Assembly: GCA_902599575.1 (NCBI GenBank)
Contig: CACKFS010000002.1
Coordinates: 1-64,000 of the forward strand
Origin: an uncultured Pelagibacteraceae bacterium
GTDB taxonomy: Bacteria; Pseudomonadota; Alphaproteobacteria; Pelagibacterales; Pelagibacteraceae
Direction: 5' to 3'
DNA: 64,000 nucleotides
The notes below the pieces were generated by a model. It made no database searches. It was not told where the DNA came from and saw only the letters and a program-made list of their open reading frames with translations. This document shows positions 19,781 through 28,563 of this stretch, piece by piece. The position numbers were made by a program, and so were the translations under genes. Numbering within the stretch: the stretch's first letter is position 1; each line of letters begins with the position of its first letter.

Positions 19781-21049
19781 ATGAAAAGATTTTTAATAAA
19801 TGGCCCTAATAAAGGAGTTAAGGGTGAAATTAACGTAAGTGGTGCTAAAAATTCTTGTTTACCTTTAATGGCAGCTTCAATTTTGTTTAAGAAAAAGGTT
19901 ATTTTAAGAAATGCACCTTTTGTTAAGGATGTTTTGACCATGAAAGATTTGCTTATATCTTTAGGTTCAAAAGTCGAGCTCATAAAAGAAAAAAAAATTA
20001 TTAAAATAACAAATAATAAAAAACATAAATTAATTGTTCCATACAACTTAGTTTCAACTATGAGAGCGGGCGTTTTAACAATGGGACCTTTATTAGCTAG
20101 ATATCCAAAAAGTAAAATTAGAGTAGCTTTAGGTGGAGGTTGTGCTTTGGGTGTTAGAGACACTTCTTGGCATCTTTCAGGATTTAAAAGTCTTGGTGCA
20201 GATAATACTCTTAACAAAGGTTATGTGAACATTTACTCAAAAAACGGTTTAAAAGGAAAAATTTTTAAATTTCCAAAAGTTACTGTTACAGGAAGTTCAA
20301 ATTTGATTATGGCATCAGTGCTTATAAATGGAGAACATATAATCAAAAATATTTCAATAGAACCTGAAGTTAAAGATTTGATTAAATTTTTAAATAATTC
20401 CGGGGCACAAATAAAGTTTATAGGAAAAAGATCTATAAAAATTCAAGGGGTTAATGAACTTGTAAATGGCGATCATACTATTATTGGAGATAGGATTGAA
20501 GCTTTTAGTTACTTATGTGTTGCAGCGATAACGAATGGGAAAGTAAAGGTAAAAAAAATTGATCCCAGACACTTAAATACAGAATTAAGAATATTAAAAA
20601 AAATTGGATACAAAATAGAAATTAATTACAATTCAATCATGATTTCACCAGGTAAAAAAACAAAACCTGTATCAATTAAAACTGGTCCTTGGCCACAATT
20701 TGCCACCGACAACATGCCAATTATTCTTGCTGTTTTAACAAAGGTTTCTGGAAAAAGTGTAATTGAAGAGACAATATTCTCAAATAGATTTATGGCAGTT
20801 CCAGAGTTAAAAAGAATGGGCGCAAAAATATCGATAAAGAAAAATAAGGCATTTATTTTTGGACAAAAAAAATTAAATGCTGCAGATTGTATTTCATCAG
20901 ATTTAAGAACTACATTTTCAATAATTTTAGGAGCAATATCGGCCGAGGGATCCTCTACAATATCTAGGATTTATCATGGTTTAAGAGGTTATGAAAACTT
21001 ACAAATCAAGCTCAAAAAATTAGGTATTAAAATTAAATTAAAAAAATAA
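19781..21049 (+). CDS. murA: UDP-N-acetylglucosamine 1-carboxyvinyltransferase
   Basis: KGEINVSGAKNSCLPLMAASIL; MRAGVLTMGPLLAR. Confidence 0.95.
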   Translation: MKRFLINGPNKGVKGEINVSGAKNSCLPLMAASILFKKKVILRNAPFVKDVLTMKDLLISLGSKVELIKEKKIIKITNNKKHKLIVPYNLVSTMRAGVLTMGPLLARYPKSKIRVALGGGCALGVRDTSWHLSGFKSLGADNTLNKGYVNIYSKNGLKGKIFKFPKVTVTGSSNLIMASVLINGEHIIKNISIEPEVKDLIKFLNNSGAQIKFIGKRSIKIQGVNELVNGDHTIIGDRIEAFSYLCVAAITNGKVKVKKIDPRHLNTELRILKKIGYKIEINYNSIMISPGKKTKPVSIKTGPWPQFATDNMPIILAVLTKVSGKSVIEETIFSNRFMAVPELKRMGAKISIKKNKAFIFGQKKLNAADCISSDLRTTFSIILGAISAEGSSTISRIYHGLRGYENLQIKLKKLGIKIKLKK

Positions 21050-21450
21050 TGTCCAAAAAATATTTAGCTAAAATTTTAGCAAGAGATTTGAATGGATTAA
21101 ACCTAATTTCTTTATATTGTCATAAATCAATTTTAAAAATATCAGATATTAAATTTCTAAAAGAAAATAAGATTTTTCTACTATCTCTACAAAGAAACTC
21201 AATTAAAATAAAAAATAAAAATAAAGTATTGAGCATATGTAAATTCGAATTTATTGATCAAGCTAAGTCAAAAAATATAAATCAATATTCATTAAAAAAA
21301 GATTTATCACTTCTTGCTATAGATACTATTAAAACAAAAAAAGGCTTCGAATTTAATTTGTTATTTTCTAATAATGGCTTTATAACGTTATCCTCAGAAA
21401 TTATAGAAGTTACACTTGAGGATTTAAAGGAAATTAAAAATGATTTATAG
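21049..21450 (+). CDS. DUF2948 family protein
   Basis: Pattern and conserved position between murA and hisD. Confidence 0.75.
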   Translation: MSKKYLAKILARDLNGLNLISLYCHKSILKISDIKFLKENKIFLLSLQRNSIKIKNKNKVLSICKFEFIDQAKSKNINQYSLKKDLSLLAIDTIKTKKGFEFNLLFSNNGFITLSSEIIEVTLEDLKEIKNDL

Positions 21451-22720
21451 ATTAAATGCAAATAGTAAAAATTTTCAAAGGGATCTAATAAAAAAGGTAA
21501 ATAAGAGGTCAGTTTTTTCTGACAGGGATTATAATATTGCAAAAAAAATCGTTTTAGATGTAAAAAGAAATGGGGATAAAGCAGTACTTAAATATGAAAA
21601 AAAATTCAATAAAAATAAGAAGCTTAAGTCAAGCTACGAAAATATAATTAGAAATATTAAAAGATTAAATCCAAAAGTTAAAAAATCTATAGATTTCGCA
21701 TTCCAGAGAATTTTATCATTTCATAAAAATCAAAAGTCGAAAGATATTAAATTTTCAGATAGTTTGAATAATAAAATTGATTACAAGTACAAACCTTTGA
21801 ATTCAGTTGGGATTTATATACCCGGTGGCAATGCAAGTTTTCCATCTACAGTTTTAATGAACGCAATTCCTGCTATGCTTGCAGGTGTCAAAAGAATTGT
21901 TATTGCAAATCCTGTAAGAGATAAAGATCAAAGTGCTGCTGTTTTATACGCAGCTAAAAAATGTGGTGTAAGAGAAATTTATAGAATAGGTGGAGCACAA
22001 GCAATAGCTGCACTTACTTATGGAACTAAAACAATTAAACGAGTAGATAAAATAGTTGGACCTGGAAATATTTACGTTGCAGCAGCGAAAAAAATAGTTT
22101 TTGGTGAAGTTGGTATCGATATGATTGCCGGCCCATCAGAAATAACTGTCGTCGCAGATAAAAGCTCAAATATAAAATGGGTTGCAGCAGATTTAATTGG
22201 TCAAGCAGAACATGATATTAATGCTCAATGTATCCTTATCTCAAAAAATAAAGAACTAATTGATAAAGTTCAAAAGGAATTAAAAATACAGTTGCAAAGT
22301 TTACCACGTAAAAAAATTGCATCAGGAAGTTTAAAAAAAAATGGTTTATTAATTTTTGCAAATTCGGATAAAAAAATTTCTGATATTATTAACATTATAG
22401 CGCCAGAACATTTAGAACTTAGTTTGGACAAATATAAATCTATTTTAAAAAATGTAAAAAATGCGGGTTCGATATGCACTGGAAAATATTCAGCAATGGC
22501 TGTAACGGATTATTGTGCGGGTAGTAATCACACTTTACCAACTCACTCTTCTGCAAAATTTTTCAGCGGACTGTCTGTTTTCGATTTTTTTAAAAGAATT
22601 TCTTATATAAATTTATCAAAAAAGGGTATTGAAACTATTGGTGAAAAAGTTATAAATCTTGCAACTTATGAAGGTTTAGATGGACACGCTAGATCAGTTA
22701 AATTAAGAATAGGAGAATAA
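21440..22720 (+). CDS. hisD: Histidinol dehydrogenase
   Basis: GIYIPGGNASFPSTVLMNAIPA; HTLPT. Confidence 0.96.
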   Translation: MIYRLNANSKNFQRDLIKKVNKRSVFSDRDYNIAKKIVLDVKRNGDKAVLKYEKKFNKNKKLKSSYENIIRNIKRLNPKVKKSIDFAFQRILSFHKNQKSKDIKFSDSLNNKIDYKYKPLNSVGIYIPGGNASFPSTVLMNAIPAMLAGVKRIVIANPVRDKDQSAAVLYAAKKCGVREIYRIGGAQAIAALTYGTKTIKRVDKIVGPGNIYVAAAKKIVFGEVGIDMIAGPSEITVVADKSSNIKWVAADLIGQAEHDINAQCILISKNKELIDKVQKELKIQLQSLPRKKIASGSLKKNGLLIFANSDKKISDIINIIAPEHLELSLDKYKSILKNVKNAGSICTGKYSAMAVTDYCAGSNHTLPTHSSAKFFSGLSVFDFFKRISYINLSKKGIETIGEKVINLATYEGLDGHARSVKLRIGE

Positions 22721-22723
22721 AAT

Positions 22724-22939
22724 TTGTCAAAGCAAGACTCTTTAGAATTTAAAGGAAAAGTTATAGATCTTTTACCCAATGCAATGTTTAGAGTAAAGCT
22801 GGAAAACAATCATATTGTAACTGCACACACTGCAGGAAAGCTAAGAAAAAACAGAATTAGGGTTTTGCAAGGAGATAACGTTACAGTAGAGGTTACTCCC
22901 TACGATTTAACAAAAGGGCGTATCATATTTAGATTTTAA
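22724..22939 (+). CDS. infA: Translation initiation factor IF-1 (TTG start)
   Basis: 71 aa [51 protein letters not shown]. Confidence 0.95.
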   Translation: MSKQDSLEFKGKVIDLLPNAMFRVKLENNHIVTAHTAGKLRKNRIRVLQGDNVTVEVTPYDLTKGRIIFRF

Positions 22940-22940
22940 T

Positions 22941-23015
22941 GGCCTTGTAGCTCAGTAGTAGAGCAGTACCCTGAAAAGGTATGTGTCGTAAGTGCGATTC
23001 TTACCAAGGCCACCA
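22941..23015 (+). tRNA. tRNA-Phe (anticodon GAA)
   Basis: GGCCTTG TA GCTC AGTAGTA GAGC A GTACC CTGAAAA GGTAT GTGTC GTAAG TGCGATT CTTAC CAAGGCC A CCA. Confidence 0.94.
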
Positions 23016-23077
23016 CCAAAGTGACATTAAGTCAATTTAAATTACTTGCATTAAATTTAGAAATCTAATAACAACCT

Positions 23078-23098
23078 CTTAAGCTTAACAAGCTTAAG
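23078..23098. promoter_or_regulatory. Palindrome abutting the -10 of the csp promoter
   Basis: CTTAAGCTT-AAC-AAGCTTAAG, directly followed by TATAAT (23099-23104). Confidence 0.55.
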
Positions 23099-23122
23099 TA
23101 TAATAACTAACGAAAGAGTAAA

Positions 23123-23332
23123 ATGAGTCTAAAAGGTAAAGTAAAGTGGTTTAATGGAAAAAAAGGTTATGGTTTCATTGAGCGAGAAGACAAAGAAAAA
23201 GATGTATTCGTACATGCTTCAGCTGTAAGAGAAGCAGGTTTAAGATTCTTAAACGAAGGTGACGAGCTTACATTTGAAGTTGAAGACGGAGAAAAAGGTC
23301 CTGCCGCAGTAAAACTGCAAAAAACCTCTTAA
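23123..23332 (+). CDS. Cold shock protein (CspA family)
   Basis: [31 protein letters not shown]. Confidence 0.95.
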   Translation: MSLKGKVKWFNGKKGYGFIEREDKEKDVFVHASAVREAGLRFLNEGDELTFEVEDGEKGPAAVKLQKTS

Positions 23333-23350
23333 TTCTAATTCATCAAAATA

Positions 23351-23399
23351 ATTGTATAGGGATAAGCAAGCTAAAAAGCTGATTTTATTCCTATACAAT
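23351..23399 (+). terminator. Long hairpin downstream of csp, possible terminator or structured 3' element
   Basis: ATTGTATAGGGATAA ... TTATTCCTATACAAT, 15-bp stem with one G-U, inner AGCT-AAAA-AGCT. Confidence 0.5.
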
Positions 23400-23566
23400 C
23401 AACTGTTGATTTTTTTAATTAAACTGTTAGTTAATTCGCGATGATTATAATTATTAAAAGTTTAATATTATCTCACAGACACCATTTTCATGCTGGCTGC
23501 AAGCTAGCTATTTAATCATTATATAAATTTAAAAATATCCACAATTAGTATACAACAAAGATAGGA

Positions 23567-23643
23567 GCACGGGTAGCTCAGTTGGTTAGAGCAGCGGTTT
23601 GTGGAACCGAAGGTCGACAGTTCGAATCTGTCCCCGTGTACCA
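23567..23643 (+). tRNA. tRNA-His (anticodon GUG)
   Basis: GCACGGG TA GCTC AGTTGGTTA GAGC ... TTGTGGA ... GACAG TTCGAAT CTGTC CCCGTGT A CCA. Confidence 0.94.
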
Positions 23644-23648
23644 AAAAA

Positions 23649-24983
23649 ATGGAAAAACAAAAAAAAATAAAACCTTTAAAGGAATTACCTTCAGGTTTTG
23701 AAGACAGAAAAGAAAAAGAGCTTTTAATCAGAGACTTCATAATTTCAAAGATTAAAGAGGTAATGGTTAAGTATGGCTTTCAATATCTTGAAACCCCAAG
23801 TTTTGAATATACTGAAAGTATAGGTAAATTTTTACCTGACAAAGAAAGGCCTGGAGAAGGTGTATTTTCTTTTAAAGATGAAAATAGATGGTTATCTTTA
23901 CGTTATGATTTAACAGCACCCTTGGCGAGATACGTTGCAAAAAATTTTAACGAAATACCAAAACCGTTTAAACGCTATCAATTAGGAACCGTTTGGAGGA
24001 ATGAAAAGCCAGGACCAGGAAGATATAGAGAGTTTCTTCAGTTCGATGCTGATTATGTTGGCACAAAAAATTTGCAGGCAGACGCAGAACTATGCGTAAT
24101 GATATCAGAAATCTTAGAAAACTGCGGCTTAACTAAAAATGATTATACAGTCAAAATATCATCTAGGAAAATTACAGATGAATTATTTAAAAAACTAAAA
24201 ATTCAGTCTCAGAAAAAAATTTCTATAATTCTTCGAGCTTTAGATAAAATAGATAGACTAGGGTGGACAGAGGTAAAAAAATTACTGGGCGAAGGCAGAA
24301 AAGATAAATCAGGAGATTATACAAAAGGAGCAGAATTAGACGTTGAACAAATAAAAGCTATAGAAAGCTCTTTGAATGTAAACTCACCTCAGAGCGAGGA
24401 TTTAAAACAAATAATAAAGATCTTTAAAGATTATAAATTTGATAACTATAAGTTTGATTCTTCGGTAATAAGAGGTTTAGAGTACTACACAGGCCCAATA
24501 TTTGAAGTTAATCTAAATTTCAGTGTAAAAAATTTAAAGGGACAAGTTATTCAATTTGGATCAATAGGTGGTGGAGGGAGATACGATAATTTAGTAAGCA
24601 ATTTTGGTAATCTTGATTATCCAGCAACTGGCATATCAGTGGGTATAGATAGACTTGTATTTGCATTGATGCAAAAAAAGGAATTTGATTTAAAAGTTAC
24701 CCGCCCTGTAATGATTAGTGTCTTTGATCAAAATAATATGAAAAAATATATAGAAATACTTAAGAAACTAAGATCAGAAAATATTAGTTCAGAGATTTAT
24801 CCTGGTGAGGGTAAAATAAAAAAACAAATGGAATACGCTAATAGAATTAGTTCTCCATGTGTAATTTTTGCCGGCGAAGAAGAAATTAAAAACTCAGAAG
24901 TCAAAATAAAAGATCTTAGAACTGGGAAGGAAACTAATATTAAAAATGAGAGCATGGTTAATGAAATCAAAAAAATTATCTGA
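23649..24983 (+). CDS. hisS: Histidyl-tRNA synthetase
   Basis: Class II motifs; ORF track start 23601 lies inside tRNA-His, so ATG at 23649 is preferred. Confidence 0.95.
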   Translation: MEKQKKIKPLKELPSGFEDRKEKELLIRDFIISKIKEVMVKYGFQYLETPSFEYTESIGKFLPDKERPGEGVFSFKDENRWLSLRYDLTAPLARYVAKNFNEIPKPFKRYQLGTVWRNEKPGPGRYREFLQFDADYVGTKNLQADAELCVMISEILENCGLTKNDYTVKISSRKITDELFKKLKIQSQKKISIILRALDKIDRLGWTEVKKLLGEGRKDKSGDYTKGAELDVEQIKAIESSLNVNSPQSEDLKQIIKIFKDYKFDNYKFDSSVIRGLEYYTGPIFEVNLNFSVKNLKGQVIQFGSIGGGGRYDNLVSNFGNLDYPATGISVGIDRLVFALMQKKEFDLKVTRPVMISVFDQNNMKKYIEILKKLRSENISSEIYPGEGKIKKQMEYANRISSPCVIFAGEEEIKNSEVKIKDLRTGKETNIKNESMVNEIKKII

Positions 24984-26013
24984 AAATATATTAAAATTAA
25001 TAAAATCAGAAGGTTTTAAGTATATTAATTTAGATACTGTAATAGAAACTAATCATATCGTTGAAAGATCTGGTGAGTCTTTTAGACGTTTCATTTTCTC
25101 TTTTAATGATCAGAAAGGTAATGAAATTTGTCTCAGACCAGACTTAACAATTGCATCGTGTCTAAAATATTTAAATCAGAAAAGTAAAGCATCCAAAAAA
25201 GTGTTTTACAGTGGACAAGCTTTTAGAAAAACTCAAAGATTATCAGATAATATAATAAGAAATCAAATTGGTTTTGAAATTATCGGTTCTAACAAGGAAA
25301 AAGATGATGATAAAAAAATTATTAACACAGCAGTTAGATCATTATCAAAAGTAAAATTTTCATCGGGTGTTTTGACTATCGGAAATATCGAAATATTTAA
25401 ACTTCTATTGAATAAATTGGATATTCCTAAAAGATGGAGATTAAGACTACAAAGACATTTTTGGAGAGAAAAATATTTTAACGATTTGTTAAAAAGACTA
25501 GAAACTAATTCTGATGTAGATCCAACTATTGTTGAAATAGATAAAAAAAAATATGAAGTAATGCTTAAACAAAAACAATCAAAAATTATTGCTGGAAGGT
25601 CACTAAATGAGATTCTAAACAGATTTAATAATAAGATAAATGACCCAAGAAGGCCCCAAAAAGGCAAAAATGTCGTAAAAATAATAAAAGAGTTTCTTAA
25701 AATAGATTGTCCAATCAGTGAAGCATTTAACAAATTAAATCTTTTTTTTAAAAAATATAAAATTAATTTAAGAGTAGAAAAAAATTATTTCCCAATCTCT
25801 AAAAATAAATTTTCAAGATTAAATGTAAAATATTCAGCTTCTTTTGGAAGACAATTAGAATATTACACAGGTTTAGTCTTCAAAATTGATATTAAAATTA
25901 AATCAAATAAAATTAACATTATTAATGGTGGACGATACGATAATCTTATTGGTGATCTTGGATCGAATAAAAAAATACCAGCGGTTGGAGCAGCTATAAA
26001 TTTAAATGATTAA
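24961..26013 (+). CDS. hisZ: ATP phosphoribosyltransferase regulatory subunit
   Basis: HisRS paralog lacking the full catalytic set, followed by short-form hisG. Confidence 0.88.
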   Translation: MKSKKLSENILKLIKSEGFKYINLDTVIETNHIVERSGESFRRFIFSFNDQKGNEICLRPDLTIASCLKYLNQKSKASKKVFYSGQAFRKTQRLSDNIIRNQIGFEIIGSNKEKDDDKKIINTAVRSLSKVKFSSGVLTIGNIEIFKLLLNKLDIPKRWRLRLQRHFWREKYFNDLLKRLETNSDVDPTIVEIDKKKYEVMLKQKQSKIIAGRSLNEILNRFNNKINDPRRPQKGKNVVKIIKEFLKIDCPISEAFNKLNLFFKKYKINLRVEKNYFPISKNKFSRLNVKYSASFGRQLEYYTGLVFKIDIKIKSNKINIINGGRYDNLIGDLGSNKKIPAVGAAINLND

Positions 26014-26689
26014 TATTGGAATTCCCAGTAAAGGTAGATTAAGAAAAGATATATTACAAATTTTTTCTAAAAATAATTTAAAACTTATATCCGAAAGAGG
26101 AGAGAGAGACTTATTAGGATCATTAAAAGGATATAAAAATATAAATATTACTTACTTACATGCAAGAGAAATTGTTGAAAGATTAGGAGATGGAACTTTG
26201 GATATTGGTTTTTCAGGGTTTGATTTATTAAAAGAAAGTACAATTAATGTGCAAAAAAAAATAATAGTGAAAAAAAAATATACTTTTGGTAAAGCCAACT
26301 TAGTAATTGCTATTCCTAATGATTGGATTGATGTTCAAACGATAGCTGATTTGGAAGAAATTGCATTTGAGTTTAAAGAAAAAAAAAAAAATAGATTAAG
26401 AGTAGCAACAAAGTATCCAAATTTAACTACAAATTTTATGTTTGAAAGGGGTGTTACACAATTTAAAATTGTAAAAAGTCTTGGTGCAACGGAAATATAT
26501 CCATTCACAGGTTCTTCAGAAATTATAACAGATATAACATCTACAGGTGAAACTTTAAGAGCAAATAATTTAAGAATATTAAAAGACGGAGTAATACTTA
26601 AATCTCAAGCATGTTTAATGATTTCCCAAAAAAGTCAAAAAAAGAAAGGTGTTTTTAATATTATAAATAAACTTAATAAAATAGTATAA
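26006..26689 (+). CDS. hisG: ATP phosphoribosyltransferase catalytic subunit (short form)
   Basis: GIPSKGRLRKD; 227 aa short form. Confidence 0.94.
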   Translation: MINIGIPSKGRLRKDILQIFSKNNLKLISERGERDLLGSLKGYKNINITYLHAREIVERLGDGTLDIGFSGFDLLKESTINVQKKIIVKKKYTFGKANLVIAIPNDWIDVQTIADLEEIAFEFKEKKKNRLRVATKYPNLTTNFMFERGVTQFKIVKSLGATEIYPFTGSSEIITDITSTGETLRANNLRILKDGVILKSQACLMISQKSQKKKGVFNIINKLNKIV

Positions 26690-26696
26690 TTTGGGC

Positions 26697-27746
26697 ATGG
26701 ATTCGTTACTTACAATTTTAATTATTATCTTGCTTCTTGCTAATTTTTTAGCAATTTTATTTTTAATCAAGCGTAAACATCCTGATCCAGTTAATAACGA
26801 GCAAATTTTTAAAGATGAATTAAGTTCTTTAAAAAATACATTTAGTCAATCTTTTGGGTCGATGAGTAAAGAAATAGCAAAAGATATGACAGGAGCTCTG
26901 ACAAAAGTTGATGAAAAAGTATCAGTTTTTAATCAACAAGTAAGCGAATTAAATAAAAGCCAAGATAGCTTTAGTAGAATTTTAAGTGGGGTAAAATCAT
27001 ATGGAACTCTTGCGGAATTTGGATTAGGTGCACTCCTAAAAGATTTGTTACCAGCATCTCAATATATCGCGAATGCTAAAATGAAAGAGGACACTTCAGA
27101 AACAGTAGAGTTCGCTATTAAACTTCAAGATGTAATGTTGCCAATTGATAGTCACTGGCCCGTTGAAAAATATAAAGCTATTGATGATGCATATAATGCT
27201 AATGACAAAGATGCACAAGCAGAGGCAAGAAAAGATTTAGCTTCAGCTTTTAGATTGAAAGCTAAAACTGTTAACGCGAAATATATAGCCCCACCGAAAA
27301 GTACAGATTTTGCAATAGTTTATGTTCCAACTGAGGGATTATTTTCAGAACTCTCTAGCTACAGAGATCCTAAAACTAAAGAGCTGCTTTTACAGGAATT
27401 AAGAACCAAATATAAGGTTACAATTTCTGGCCCTAACACTTTGTCTGCTTTATTACAATCCTATCATTTAGGATTTCAAACACTAAAAGTTCAGCAACAT
27501 GCTACACAAATTTATAGTGATTTAAGAAATATAAGCTCAAGATTTGAAAAACATTTTGATGGAATAAAAGAACTTAGAAAAAAATTAGAACAAGCTATGC
27601 AAGCAACTGATAGTTTTGGAAGAGATGCAAGATCTATAATGAATACCTTAGGAAATATCAAAGATCCCGAACAAGTTGAAATAGCGTCAAAAAATGAGAA
27701 TGTTGAAAAATTTAATATACCAAATTCAAAACAAGCTAAAAACTAA
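26697..27746 (+). CDS. rmuC: DNA recombination protein RmuC
   Basis: N-terminal TM; RmuC core LPIDSHWPVEKY, FAIVYVPTEGLFSEL. Confidence 0.9.
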   Translation: MDSLLTILIIILLLANFLAILFLIKRKHPDPVNNEQIFKDELSSLKNTFSQSFGSMSKEIAKDMTGALTKVDEKVSVFNQQVSELNKSQDSFSRILSGVKSYGTLAEFGLGALLKDLLPASQYIANAKMKEDTSETVEFAIKLQDVMLPIDSHWPVEKYKAIDDAYNANDKDAQAEARKDLASAFRLKAKTVNAKYIAPPKSTDFAIVYVPTEGLFSELSSYRDPKTKELLLQELRTKYKVTISGPNTLSALLQSYHLGFQTLKVQQHATQIYSDLRNISSRFEKHFDGIKELRKKLEQAMQATDSFGRDARSIMNTLGNIKDPEQVEIASKNENVEKFNIPNSKQAKN

Positions 27747-27781
27747 TTTAAATTATTTTAAATAGCTCTATAAATGACTTG

Positions 27782-28465
27782 ATGAAGTGGAACACCAAAT
27801 TTTCTTATCCAAAATCAACAAGATCTTTGATAAATGGTTCAAGACATTACTCTCTAGATGGATCAAGTTTACCCTCTGTAACAACAATTTTATCAGCCAC
27901 TAAAAGCGAGGAAGACAAAGCTGCGATTCTTGCTTGGAAGCAAAGAGTAGGGACTGTTGAAGCAGAAAGAATTAAGAAAGAAGCCTCAGCAAGAGGAAGT
28001 TCTATGCATTCTTACATAGAACAGTTTTTATACGGAAAACTAAATCAAGAACTATTAGAAGATAACAATAAGTCAAAAAAAATGGCAGAAGAAATTATTG
28101 ATAATGGTTTGAAAAATAAATTATTAGAGATATGGGGGTCCGAAGCTACTATATATTATCCTGGCAAATATGCAGGTACTGCAGATTGTATAGGAGTTTA
28201 TGAAGGCAAAGAATCAATTTTAGATTTTAAACAAAGTAATAAACCAAAAAAAGTGGAATATATAGAAGATTACTTTTTACAAATTGGAGCTTATTCTTTA
28301 GCTCATAATACTGTTTATAATTCTAATATTACCCAAGGCGTAATTTTATTGTGTACTGTAGATAGATTGTTTCAGGATTTTAAAATTGAAGGTAATGAAC
28401 TAATAAATTTTCAGAATAAATTTCTTGAGAGAGTTGAAAAATTTTATCACCTAATTAATAAATAA
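27782..28465 (+). CDS. PD-(D/E)XK exonuclease, MGME1-like
   Basis: LPSVTTILSATKS...LAWKQR...GTADCIGVYEGKESILDFKQSNKPKK...DYFLQIGAYSLAHN. Confidence 0.75.
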   Translation: MKWNTKFSYPKSTRSLINGSRHYSLDGSSLPSVTTILSATKSEEDKAAILAWKQRVGTVEAERIKKEASARGSSMHSYIEQFLYGKLNQELLEDNNKSKKMAEEIIDNGLKNKLLEIWGSEATIYYPGKYAGTADCIGVYEGKESILDFKQSNKPKKVEYIEDYFLQIGAYSLAHNTVYNSNITQGVILLCTVDRLFQDFKIEGNELINFQNKFLERVEKFYHLINK

Positions 28466-28563
28466 TTATTTGACTTTATTCAAAATTAATATATTACGAA
28501 ATTACTTGCTACTTGTTTAGATGCGAGCTCTCATACTTTTCAATTAGCATTAATTAATAATTT

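Noticed and set aside
23601-23648. ORF-track N-terminal extension of hisS (MEPKVDSSNLSPCTKK)
   Set aside because: It translates through the tRNA-His gene; the ATG at 23649 is the sensible start.
28466-28563. ATGCGAGCTCTCAT near-palindrome upstream of sbcB
   Set aside because: Short and imperfect; no promoter alignment or second copy seen.
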